From Coxiellaceae bacterium (lineage in GTDB: Bacteria > Pseudomonadota > Gammaproteobacteria > Coxiellales > Coxiellaceae): a stretch of DNA of 8,126 nt. The DNA lies in assembly GCA_014238325.1 (NCBI GenBank), contig JABABH010000212.1:1-8126 (forward strand), read 5' to 3'. Below are positions 1 to 6,245 of this stretch, piece after piece (position 1 is the first letter of the stretch; every line of letters starts with the position of its first letter). The position numbers were made by a program, and so were the translations under genes. The notes beneath the pieces were generated by a model. It made no database searches and had not been told where the DNA came from. It was given only the letters and a program-made list of their open reading frames with translations.

Positions 1-1
1 T

Positions 2-241
2 AATGTGACACCAATGTGGAATACTGGCCTTGCGTATAAGATTACGTATACGGCAGCTGCCTCTAGTTTCACGCTCGCCATACCGCAGGGAATACCCGTC
101 AATGCATGTAGTTCTGTGGCTAATAATCTAAACTCTAGTATGGTGGGAGCTGCCACTTCTAGTGGTGGTCACTCACCTGTTTCAGTAGATTGTTCTACGT
201 CAGTCAAGAGCGGAGTAGCCCTGATATTCCCAGTATCTTAA
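2..241 (+). CDS. PilS-like type IV pilin, C-terminal part (5' end outside window)
   Basis: The frame is open to the left edge, so the GTG at position 5 is probably internal and the gene starts upstream of the window. The visible 79 or so residues carry a W-x-G stretch followed by ITYTAAASSFTLAIPQGIP and two cysteines (in NACSS and VDCST) separated by 27 residues. This resembles the C-terminal half of PilS-type (type IVb) major pilins, where a disulfide closes the C-terminal loop and a segment like 'ItyT...vP...C' precedes it. The role would be a structural pilus subunit, inserted in the inner membrane before assembly. The two genes just downstream encode proteins with prepilin peptidase sites, which supports a pilus cluster. 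The prepilin N-terminus cannot be seen here, so the family call is an inference from the C-terminal pattern and the context. Confidence 0.6.
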   Translation, partial: NVTPMWNTGLAYKITYTAAASSFTLAIPQGIPVNACSSVANNLNSSMVGAATSSGGHSPVSVDCSTSVKSGVALIFPVS

Positions 242-263
242 TTTTTATCCTAGCGAAGTACTT

Positions 264-287
264 TCCCTGTCCGATATCGGACAGGGA
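264..287. repeat. Perfect 24-bp palindrome between the pilin and the first prepilin-like gene
   Basis: The half-site TCCCTGTCCGAT is followed directly by its exact reverse complement. In RNA it can form a 10-bp stem with a 4-nt loop, beginning 23 nt after the pilin stop codon. Neither side has a run of T after the stem (+ continues CATGCTCAGC), so it is not a classical intrinsic terminator. It may act as a stability or processing hairpin, an attenuator between an abundant pilin and less abundant minor subunits, or a protein-binding site. Confidence 0.6.
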
Positions 288-325
288 CATGCTCAGCAGA
301 CTGTGATGTGCATATAGGTAGACGA

Positions 326-937
326 ATGATCCAGATACATAATGGGCAACGAGGTTTTACTTTAATAGAAACCATCTTGGGGCTGGCGATTTTAATGGCC
401 GCATTGGTGGCGAGCCTTATCTTTATCAATCATATACGGCGCAGAACTGAATTTCATCATCGGATGCATAGGGATATACAAATCTTATCCGATCATATGC
501 ATGCGGCTGCACATTATTTTCAAGCTTGTTCTGCAACGCGTACCAAAGTGACTTTTGACCTATTGGAAAATAAACAATGGGGTCGATTTCAGACGGGTAC
601 GCAATTTCAGTATATAAATATTATAGATCATACCGTTTATAAAAAGACTGAAGCTGGATCTGGATATATCTATGTACAGGTATCAGGCGCCATTAAGCGT
701 GTCACGAATAGCATACCTGTCTTATCAAAAGAAGAAATCAAAGCATATCAGCAAGCCTTAAGTCAGGGTTCTACGACACATTTAACACTGCGTAAAAAAC
801 CTAAAGGTATCATTTTTATGATCCAACAACGTTTAGCTTATCCGACCTATCATGTCAATGATTTGGGGTTAGGTAAAGCCTTAAGTGAGTATACTAATCC
901 CAATCCCTCAGAGGAGAATGCACGGTGCAAAGCTTAA
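326..937 (+). CDS. Minor pilin / pseudopilin-like protein (prepilin N-terminus)
   Basis: The 203-residue product has a textbook type III signal: a short basic leader ending QRG, then FTLIE at residues 11-15 with Glu at +5, followed by a hydrophobic helix (about residues 15-36) and a basic stretch HIRRRTEFHH. A prepilin peptidase would cut after Gly10. The ATG at 326 is preferred because AGG lies 7 nt upstream (316-318); an in-frame GTG at 308 would add six residues without a better site. The C-terminal domain (two cysteines, in QACSA and ARCKA) matches no subfamily I can name. The gene overlaps the next one by 13 nt, so the two are very likely made together. Likely role: a minor pilin that primes assembly or sits at the tip of the filament made by the upstream pilin. 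Alternative: a type II secretion pseudopilin. Confidence 0.72.
   Translation: MIQIHNGQRGFTLIETILGLAILMAALVASLIFINHIRRRTEFHHRMHRDIQILSDHMHAAAHYFQACSATRTKVTFDLLENKQWGRFQTGTQFQYINIIDHTVYKKTEAGSGYIYVQVSGAIKRVTNSIPVLSKEEIKAYQQALSQGSTTHLTLRKKPKGIIFMIQQRLAYPTYHVNDLGLGKALSEYTNPNPSEENARCKA
911..916 (+). promoter_or_regulatory. Ribosome binding site GAGGAG setting the GTG start at 925
   Basis: GAGGAG lies 8 nt before GTG 925, inside the end of the preceding gene. It decides the start of the second prepilin-like gene. The nearer ATG at 918 is in another frame and is too close to this site. Confidence 0.6.
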
Positions 938-1752
938 ATCAAAACAAGTCTTCCTCTGGATTTGCCATCCTAGAGGTTTTGTTAGCCTTGGGCATTTTAT
1001 CGGTCGTTTTTATTTGGATATTTATTGCTTTGCAACGCTCACAGCGTCGTAATGAAGCGCAAGAAATTGTGCAGGAATTTAATATGATTCTGGCGGCCTC
1101 CGTGCATTATCACGATGATTTTAGTGCATGGCCCACGGGACCGCATACAGACGTCTTGCATACGAATCATTATTTGCCAGGTGATATCACAGCAGAGCTT
1201 AAACATTTTGAGCCGACCAATAAGTACCAAATACAGTTGAATGATAAATCCAAAAAAGATGAATCTTTCCAAGTGAGTTTGTGTGTTGCTAATCAGAAAT
1301 TTGCAGATTTATTATTGCCGCTGCTGCCTTATTCTTCTCAGAATCCAGCGCCGAAGACCCACGCTAAAAAACCGCCAGCCTCTTGTCCGAAAATGCCAGT
1401 GGGTGCTATTGAAGTGATCAGTAAAATTGGTATTAACTCAGTGAATCGTCAACATATTAATTTTGACTTAAAATATCCGGGAGATATCGTGAAAAAACCC
1501 GGTTGTCCAGCTGCGCTTCCTCCCCATATTTTTGTGACCTTAGCTGGGTTTGATACGAAAGGAAAACCCTTCAGTATGTTTCGTTTGAAACCGACGGATG
1601 AGGGCGCTGATTGGAAATTGCATCTGGCCTATATGGATTCCAGTGGTGTCATTCATGCGGATAACCCTGGAACGGGTGAACAGGATTTAGCTTATAGTGG
1701 TGATTACCATCATTATCCATTGATCGTCATCACGGATTGTGAAAGTAAGTAA
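925..1752 (+). CDS. Second minor pilin / pseudopilin-like protein (prepilin N-terminus)
   Basis: The 275-residue product begins with a short polar leader ending SSSG, then FAILE at residues 13-17 (Glu at +5) and a hydrophobic helix to about residue 36, so prepilin peptidase should cleave after Gly12. The helix is followed by the QRSQRR basic turn usual in pilins. A proline-, lysine-rich linker around residues 140-155 (PAPKTHAKKPPASCP) separates two parts of the globular domain, which has four cysteines (CVANQ, SCPKM, PGCPA, TDCES) that could form two disulfides in the periplasm. The GTG start has a strong GAGGAG 8 nt upstream, and the gene overlaps the previous one by 13 nt. Large minor pilins like this often sit at filament tips or in the assembly-initiating complex; that role is inferred from architecture and position. 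No subfamily is recognised for the C-terminal domain. Confidence 0.72.
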   Translation: MQSLNQNKSSSGFAILEVLLALGILSVVFIWIFIALQRSQRRNEAQEIVQEFNMILAASVHYHDDFSAWPTGPHTDVLHTNHYLPGDITAELKHFEPTNKYQIQLNDKSKKDESFQVSLCVANQKFADLLLPLLPYSSQNPAPKTHAKKPPASCPKMPVGAIEVISKIGINSVNRQHINFDLKYPGDIVKKPGCPAALPPHIFVTLAGFDTKGKPFSMFRLKPTDEGADWKLHLAYMDSSGVIHADNPGTGEQDLAYSGDYHHYPLIVITDCESK

Positions 1753-1764
1753 AGAGAGGTAGCT

Positions 1765-2205
1765 ATGTATCAACTCTATTATCTATTCCTAGGATTATCG
1801 ATGATCAGCTATGCTATGACGGGCTTAGCTGTAGGAGGACATGCAGATTCGACAAGCGTGACAGCCTATAAAGACAGCACGACCACTTCATCGGTCTTGG
1901 TCTTTGATTGGAAGCATGCCGCGACCAAGCATAATTCTGAGGAAGATTATTCCTATGATGGGAATGTACAATCGACAGGAAGCACGCCGGACTCTAAAGG
2001 TGGATATATCCCTGTCGGCATGACCAGCAATCCCACTGCATTCAGCCCAAGTCTGCATTGGCATATCGGTCTGCCATCTCGATATCATCTTTCTGAGGAG
2101 AGAGAAGTGCCTGTACAATTTCGGCATTGTTTTTTAACGAAGGATGATTTTCTTCATATGACTGAAACTCAATTAGACGCTTTATGTGCGTCGACTCCTC
2201 CTTAA
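1765..2205 (+). CDS. Small secreted protein of unknown function in the pilin cluster
   Basis: The gene encodes 146 residues and follows the second prepilin-like gene by 12 nt with GAGAGG 5 nt before the ATG, so it probably belongs to the same transcript. The N-terminus (MYQLYYLFLGLSMISYAMTGLAVGG) looks like a hydrophobic export signal with possible cleavage near GLA; there is no prepilin motif. The mature part is rich in Ser, Thr, Asp and His, with two cysteines near the end (residues 122 and 141). I do not recognise the family. The last residues are followed by TAA and a G6 run, while a neighbouring frame stays open (2184-2318, separate entry), so the gene may once have been longer. Role in the pilus system is inferred only from position. 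Confidence 0.6.
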   Translation: MYQLYYLFLGLSMISYAMTGLAVGGHADSTSVTAYKDSTTTSSVLVFDWKHAATKHNSEEDYSYDGNVQSTGSTPDSKGGYIPVGMTSNPTAFSPSLHWHIGLPSRYHLSEEREVPVQFRHCFLTKDDFLHMTETQLDALCASTPP

Positions 2206-2318
2206 ATGGGGGGCACAGGCCCTGGATGAATATTGAGGCAGGGGTCAAGCCACTCTATTGTGGCATGATGGACGGCAGGTTGAGCACGGGACCATGCATA
2301 AGCCCGTTACATCTATAG
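2184..2318 (+). other. Possible overlapping ORF or frameshifted tail of the preceding gene (44 codons)
   Basis: A different frame opens at ATG 2184 inside the end of the preceding gene and runs through its stop codon to TAG at 2316-2318. It reads as plausible protein with three cysteines and the stretch PLYCGMMDGRLSTGPC. It may be a C-terminal tail lost from the preceding gene by a frameshift near CCTCCTTAAAT, an independent small overlapping gene, or chance. No ribosome binding site is evident for the internal ATG, so a separate gene is the weakest option. Confidence 0.22.
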
Positions 2319-2406
2319 CACAGCGATCGTCCCCCTGTGTGATGATCTTAACATTAGGATGTTTAATATTAAATATATCAATAACAATGATATTGATGAG
2401 GTAAAT

Positions 2407-2733
2407 ATGAAAAAATATTCGCATCTTTTGATCATAGGCCTGATGACCTTATGTTGGCATATCGCTTCCTTTGCCGCTACCCCACCCACGCATCCTGATT
2501 CAACGAGTATCGATGTGACAGATACCTATGCGATGGAAATTGGTAAATGTACCAATGGGGTAAATCCTAATCCTCCTGGAGTGGAAACGATTAAGTATGT
2601 GGAAGGCGAGACCGCGACTTGTAAGGCGAATGAAGTATTATTAGGTATTGATTATAAAAATCAGCAAATTGTCTGTGGTTCAGCCGATGCTTGTATTGGG
2701 CCCGGTGATAAATCGGTGAAAATTGATCCATAA
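2407..2733 (+). CDS. Small secreted four-cysteine protein
   Basis: The ATG at 2407 is preferred over an in-frame upstream ATG at 2359: GAGG lies 5 nt before it and the product then begins with a classical signal peptide (MKKYSHLLIIGLMTLCWHIA, cleavage likely near SFA or FAA, residues 23-24). The mature protein is about 84 residues with cysteines at 48, 72, 90 and 96, enough for two disulfides in the periplasm or outside. The middle part (C72-KANEVLLGIDYKNQQIV-C90-G) has the layout C-x-n-(hydrophobic)-x-G-(I/F)-D-x-n-I-x-C, which reminds me of repeats in pilus-tip and phage-tail-like proteins; this is a pattern impression, not a family assignment. A terminator-like hairpin follows 31 nt after the stop. 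Function unknown; context suggests a pilus-linked or surface accessory protein. Confidence 0.62.
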   Translation: MKKYSHLLIIGLMTLCWHIASFAATPPTHPDSTSIDVTDTYAMEIGKCTNGVNPNPPGVETIKYVEGETATCKANEVLLGIDYKNQQIVCGSADACIGPGDKSVKIDP

Positions 2734-2764
2734 TCATGGGGCACTTGCATAGATGCCTCAATCC

Positions 2765-2796
2765 TATCCCTGACACTCAGGGGTATATCTTTGTTT
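2765..2796 (+). terminator. Candidate intrinsic terminator after the four-cysteine protein gene
   Basis: TATCCCTGA, loop CAC, then TCAGGGGTA form a 9-bp stem (one G-T pair) at 2765-2785, followed by a T-rich tract TATCTTTGTTT. It starts 31 nt after the stop codon at 2733, a usual place for a Rho-independent terminator. The T tract is interrupted, so efficiency may be moderate. Confidence 0.5.
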
Positions 2797-2907
2797 GGCT
2801 GGCGAAAAATAAATATTCGCTCAGCCACTTAAGGGGACCATCGCGGTTGTCCCCTTAAGAATCCCCATCGCGATGAATCGCTTCAGTGCATGCTTCGCAT
2901 CTTGAAG
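2797..2907. other. Cluster of three consecutive hairpins in the intergenic gap
   Basis: Directly after the terminator candidate come three structures. First, GGCTG-GCGAA pairs with TTCGC-(T)-CAGCC (2797-2826), a 10-bp stem with one bulged T. Second, CTTAAGGGGAC pairs perfectly with GTCCCCTTAAG (2828-2859), an 11-bp stem with loop CATCGCGGTT. Third, CTTCA..ATGC pairs with GCAT..TGAAG (2881-2907) with an internal loop. Between the second and third lies the 10-bp palindrome CATCGCGATG (2866-2875), whose first seven bases also appear in the loop of the second hairpin. The dense structure could be a small RNA, a repeat element of BIME type or the 5' leader of the next gene. Nothing in the sequence decides between these. 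Confidence 0.4.
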
Positions 2908-2941
2908 TGAGAGGGATAGATAGTCTGAATTTGATAGAACA

Positions 2942-2972
2942 ATAGGATATTTGCATCAGAGAGTATTTTTAT
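2942..2972 (+). promoter_or_regulatory. Leader conserved between the two six-cysteine paralogs (copy 1)
   Basis: The 31 nt before the ATG match the 31 nt before the second paralog at 24 positions without gaps, with shared blocks ATAGGATATT and AGAGTATT. The GAG of the second block lies in ribosome binding position (about 9 nt before ATG). The first block may contain a -10 element, but no matching -35 is clear. Similarity indicates that the paralogs were duplicated with their leader. Confidence 0.4.
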
Positions 2973-4070
2973 ATGAGACCAAGACAAATATTTTTATATG
3001 TGTTAGCGAGTTTATTATTGACGACTTTATGGGCGTCCAGTGCAGAGGCTAAGGATTTAGCTTATTGGGTTAAAGTGCCTGCTTCAGATTGCTCCCGGTT
3101 ATTTTATGGGAAGACTGGCCAGCCAGCTATAAAAAATGCTGAGGGTGAGTATAAGCTAGTAGCGGATCGTGATAGATTATTTAAGACAAGAGACCATGCG
3201 GGTGTGACAGATGTATTTTGTGACACATCGTTACATGCGGCCTCTATTACCGTTACACCAATTAGCGCATATGCTTGCTTTAGTAGGGTCGGTGCTACCT
3301 ATAATTTTAATGTGTATGTTGATAACCCTGCTGATGACAAAACGAGCGAGAATATGACAGCGCACGAGGTGTATTCATCCTGTCGCGATACGGATGATTT
3401 TTCTATCCCAATAAAGGTGAAGCAGCAGATCGATTTAGTGGCAACATCGTATGAGTCGTTCCAGCAGAACTGGGGACTCATACGGATTCATGCAATACCG
3501 GCTATTTCTCCGAGCGATTTATCGAAGCATCTCGTATTTAATACCTATGCTAAAAAACCAGCTGTCACGGCCGTTTATAATAGTACGAAGGGGGCTGAAT
3601 TATCCTCATCGAATGCAACTTTTTCGATGCCCTGGAAGGAAGGGGCTAAAAATTGGTATCGCATCCGTACGCCCTATAGTGTGCCTGATGATCCCACGCA
3701 TGTCTTGAGCCCGGTGAATCCGCTGTCCGAGGTTGTGGTGAGTTTAAAGGATGACGGTGCTGATCCTATCTTAGATTTTATGCAGAAGCATCATTATCAA
3801 TGTCAAGTAGATTTGGGCCTCATGAACGATACAGGTAAGGTTTGGAGTCTACACAAGTCAGGATGGCAGTCCATTACGACGAGTGATGTTAGCCGTCATG
3901 TAAAAGAGTTGATGGATGACACGGATGCGCATCAGTTGAAGTTTGGTACTTCTGGCCGTGGCAGTCGATTACAGGCAGCGCTGACTTGTAAGGCACCTTC
4001 TTCGTCTGTACTTCCTGTAGCCAGCATTAAGGAATCTATCTATTATTATAATTTATCGCATTTTAATTAA
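2973..4070 (+). CDS. Secreted six-cysteine protein, paralog 1 (unknown family)
   Basis: The gene encodes 365 residues. A signal peptide (MRPRQIFLYVLASLLLTTLW) is followed by ASSAEA, with probable cleavage after residue 26, so the product is exported. Cysteines in the mature protein at 40, 83, 102, 137, 277 and 339 all align with cysteines of the next gene's product, which suggests three conserved disulfides. Other shared segments are HLVFNT (about 186-191), M-P-W-K-E-x-x-x-N-W-Y-R (219-230) and the C-terminal SIYYYNLSHF (355-364). Overall divergence from the paralog is large despite these anchors, so the duplication is old or diversifying. I do not recognise the family. Position after a pilin cluster and a predicted periplasmic or extracellular location fit an adhesin, a pilus accessory protein or a host-facing secreted protein, all unproven. 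It has its own leader behind a terminator candidate, so it may be transcribed separately. Confidence 0.7.
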   Translation: MRPRQIFLYVLASLLLTTLWASSAEAKDLAYWVKVPASDCSRLFYGKTGQPAIKNAEGEYKLVADRDRLFKTRDHAGVTDVFCDTSLHAASITVTPISAYACFSRVGATYNFNVYVDNPADDKTSENMTAHEVYSSCRDTDDFSIPIKVKQQIDLVATSYESFQQNWGLIRIHAIPAISPSDLSKHLVFNTYAKKPAVTAVYNSTKGAELSSSNATFSMPWKEGAKNWYRIRTPYSVPDDPTHVLSPVNPLSEVVVSLKDDGADPILDFMQKHHYQCQVDLGLMNDTGKVWSLHKSGWQSITTSDVSRHVKELMDDTDAHQLKFGTSGRGSRLQAALTCKAPSSSVLPVASIKESIYYYNLSHFN

Positions 4071-4142
4071 TGCTGAGTAGTAGGATTTTGAGGCCCTCTG
4101 TGCCGGGGACATTGAGAGCTTTCAAATATTCATGCTGCATAC

Positions 4143-4173
4143 ATAGGATATTAAAATTATAGAGTATTATGAT
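4143..4173 (+). promoter_or_regulatory. Leader conserved between the two six-cysteine paralogs (copy 2)
   Basis: This is the counterpart of the leader at 2942-2972: ATAGGATATT and AGAGTATT occur at the same distances from the ATG. It places AGAG about 9 nt before the start codon as a weak ribosome binding site. The upstream 72 nt share nothing obvious with the gap before paralog 1, so the duplicated unit appears to begin near ATAGGATATT. Confidence 0.4.
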
Positions 4174-5208
4174 ATGAAAACAATAAAAATATTTTTATCT
4201 GTGTTGATGAGTTTCTTTTTTATCGCTTTATTTGCCTCTCATGCAGAGGCTAATAATCTGTATTATAATATTAAACTTCCACCAGGAGAATGCCAGGCTG
4301 TGATCTATAAAGATACTCAGAAACCGGTTCTGCAAACTCAAGGGCATGAGTATCATATGGCGCTTGATAATCCGGCATTTGATCATGATAGGGTTGTATA
4401 TTGTCTTAGGCCCTTAACTGCAACCGCTCCTATTCATGTCCAAGTGACAGGAACCGGTGCTTGTTTTCCTGCTATCATTAATTCTCTAGCAGTTGCAACC
4501 TTTGGGCTGATTGTTGATACCTCGAGTGAGCATATATTGTTTAGAAAAGGTCCTTTTGCTGGTACCAAGGCATGTTATACCCGACACCTTAAATATACTA
4601 CTGAGTTTTATAAATATATAGATTTCACAGCAGAGCAGCATAGTCGTTTTGCAGGCTTGTCCTTATCTAGACAACCAGTACTTGCGCCTAAAGATTTATC
4701 CGGAGCGCTTGTGTTTAATACTTCGGTACAAGCCTCACATGTGAAGCAAGTCTATAGAGGTGATAGCCGTCTACTGCCAGAAAGTGGCAAGATTACGATG
4801 TCTTGGCAGGAAAACCAACAGAATTGGTATCGTGAGCGCATCCCAAGCATGGAAAAACATATCAATATTGACACGGTTGATATCGGTTTGCGTGATAACA
4901 AGACGACTCATCTATTTCAATATATGAAGGATAATCATTATCTTTGTAAGGTATACCTTTATCAAGTATCACAGAATGGCCAGAAAACAGTAGATAATTG
5001 GGGTCACGCCGCCATTAACGATGCAGATATCCATCAAGGATATAAAGCTATTATTACGTATCATCCTGCTCAGGGAGGATATGGGGCCTATACATCGCAT
5101 TCAACAAGATTGGAAGTGCAGATAACTTGTGGGAATGGTACGCTGCCGACTGCTGCCTTCACTGGCTCAATATATTACTATAATTTATCACATTTTTCAG
5201 ATCAGTAA
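4174..5208 (+). CDS. Secreted six-cysteine protein, paralog 2 (unknown family)
   Basis: The gene encodes 344 residues and lies 103 bp behind its paralog in the same orientation. The signal peptide (MKTIKIFLSVLMSFFFIALF, then ASHAEA) should be cut after residue 26, exactly as in the paralog. Cysteines at 40, 77, 97, 134, 258 and 319 match all six of paralog 1. Shared anchors are ALVFNT (178-183), M-S-W-Q-E-x-x-x-N-W-Y-R (209-220) and SIYYYNLSHF (332-341), after which three residues (SDQ) remain. The region between the fourth and fifth cysteines and the loop before the sixth differ most in length and sequence. The pattern is that of a disulfide-stabilised secreted fold with variable loops. Family and function are unknown; a C-terminal aromatic motif this well kept could be a sorting or docking signal, or the last beta strand of the fold. 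Confidence 0.7.
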   Translation: MKTIKIFLSVLMSFFFIALFASHAEANNLYYNIKLPPGECQAVIYKDTQKPVLQTQGHEYHMALDNPAFDHDRVVYCLRPLTATAPIHVQVTGTGACFPAIINSLAVATFGLIVDTSSEHILFRKGPFAGTKACYTRHLKYTTEFYKYIDFTAEQHSRFAGLSLSRQPVLAPKDLSGALVFNTSVQASHVKQVYRGDSRLLPESGKITMSWQENQQNWYRERIPSMEKHINIDTVDIGLRDNKTTHLFQYMKDNHYLCKVYLYQVSQNGQKTVDNWGHAAINDADIHQGYKAIITYHPAQGGYGAYTSHSTRLEVQITCGNGTLPTAAFTGSIYYYNLSHFSDQ

Positions 5209-5228
5209 TATCCAGGAGGATGATCTGA
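5197..5228. repeat. Inverted repeat between convergent genes
   Basis: TCAGATCA at 5197-5204 and TGATCTGA at 5221-5228 form a perfect 8-bp stem with a 16-nt loop. It begins in the last codons of paralog 2 and covers most of the short gap to the convergent membrane protein gene. Neither strand has a T run on the 3' side, so it is a weak candidate for a shared terminator or an mRNA 3' end hairpin. Confidence 0.35.
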
Positions 5229-5255
5229 CAAGAGATGGGTCGTGAAATCGACTCT

Positions 5256-6083
5256 CTAATCCATCTCGGAGGGATGCGTGTCCATGTGCGGTAATGAGTC
5301 CTGAGAAGGAGTTTGCTGGTTGACGAGGCGTCGGTAGAGTATAGCAATCACTAGGAAGAAAAAGGGAAATAACCAAATATGTAACACCCCAAAGAGGATG
5401 AAGCCTAGGGCTTCTACGTAGGGGCCCAGTTTCTGGCCGATCATGGCCAGGATTCCGGTGATGCCGGAGATGATGGGTAAGAGGAGAATGATCAGTAAGA
5501 CTTTGAAGAAGTGTGGTTTTACATACCGATAGGAGAGCTTCAGAGCTGAGATGGGGGACTGGTTCTGATCCAGAAGCAAGGGTATGCTGAGCGCCGTCAA
5601 AGTGTATACGACGAGCATAAAAATAGCATTGATGGCACCAATAGTTAGCATTTCTATCCACAAGGGTTGTAGCAGCCATGCTAAAGCGACCAGTGGCAGT
5701 ATGATGCGACTAAAAATATGTGCTAGGAAGGCAATTATCACCATAGTGATGATTAATGCCATGGTGCGATGCAAGTAGTAATACCCCGTTTTTCCAGTAA
5801 TAGGCTCATGGCGGGCCTGTTTGACCGCAACCATCATGGCCCCCCCAAAAAAAGGGGCCATGGCAATGGCATTAATTAAAGGCATGAGAATATGCCCAAT
5901 ATATAATAATACTGAGTTGATATGAAACAGGGATGCTGAGATAACACCCAGCACTATAGAAGCCGGGATGACCAGAATTAAGATGGCCCATACGGGGCCT
6001 TTGCAGCCTTTGACTAAGTGCCAAGCTTCAGAGAAGACATGAGCAACCGATAATTTGTCGTGGTTGAGTGCTTCAGATTTCAT
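5256..6083 (-). CDS. Six-helix inner-membrane protein (YciC/GPDPase_memb-like architecture)
   Basis: The ATG at 6083 gives 275 residues starting MKSEALNHDKLSVAHVFSEA. The frame is open back to a TTG at 6185, but those extra 34 residues are proline- and arginine-rich and unlike a natural N-terminus. Hydrophobic segments lie at about 31-53, 58-81, 108-134, 143-171, 192-215 and 225-250, giving six probable membrane helices with a short cytoplasmic N-terminal amphipathic region (VFSEAWHLVKG) and a polar tail. The motif SPISALKLSYRYVKPHFFK before helix 5 is typical of bacterial integral membrane proteins of the YciC (UPF0259) / glycerophosphodiesterase membrane-domain type; that is a resemblance, and the biochemical role of this group is poorly defined. 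It follows fmdB on the same strand with a 162-bp gap. No strong ribosome binding site is seen. Confidence 0.6.
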   Translation of the reverse strand: MKSEALNHDKLSVAHVFSEAWHLVKGCKGPVWAILILVIPASIVLGVISASLFHINSVLLYIGHILMPLINAIAMAPFFGGAMMVAVKQARHEPITGKTGYYYLHRTMALIITMVIIAFLAHIFSRIILPLVALAWLLQPLWIEMLTIGAINAIFMLVVYTLTALSIPLLLDQNQSPISALKLSYRYVKPHFFKVLLIILLLPIISGITGILAMIGQKLGPYVEALGFILFGVLHIWLFPFFFLVIAILYRRLVNQQTPSQDSLPHMDTHPSEMD

Positions 6084-6133
6084 AGTATTCACTATAGCAA
6101 AGAAATAATAGGATGTTCGAAGTGGCGTTGGAT

Positions 6134-6159
6134 CCCTCCTTGGATACCGAGCAGGAGGG
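6134..6159 (-). other. Hairpin in the fmdB-membrane protein gap
   Basis: On the minus strand CCCTCCT and AGGAGGG form a perfect 7-bp stem with a 12-nt loop, about 50 nt before the membrane protein start. It carries an SD-like AGGAGGG but no start codon follows at a usable distance, and no T run follows. The whole 162-bp gap (6084-6245) holds no gene that I can support. Confidence 0.25.
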
Positions 6160-6245
6160 GTGATGAGGGCTGGCTGGTCGAGCAACCGGGAGCCCTGCCT
6201 TGTGCGGAGCTGCTCGTTCTTCTTTCAATCGGACGGTCTTGTACG

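Noticed and set aside
2249..2264. Hairpin GCCAC/GTGGC after the small secreted protein gene
   Set aside because: The stem is only 5 bp with no T run, so it cannot be called a terminator.
3451..3708. 85-codon plus-strand ORF inside paralog 1
   Set aside because: It lies wholly in another frame of a conserved secreted protein gene and has no ribosome binding site.
4112..4125. Imperfect palindrome TTGAGAGCTTTCAA before paralog 2
   Set aside because: It has 12 of 14 symmetric positions and no counterpart before paralog 1, so it is too weak to call an operator.
5197..5679. 160-codon ORF on the minus strand
   Set aside because: It overlaps the membrane protein gene in another frame and has the composition of a shadow frame.
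6084..6185. 34-residue extension of the membrane protein from TTG 6185
   Set aside because: It is proline- and arginine-rich, starts with a rare codon without a ribosome binding site, and precedes a normal ATG start with a typical cytoplasmic N-terminus.
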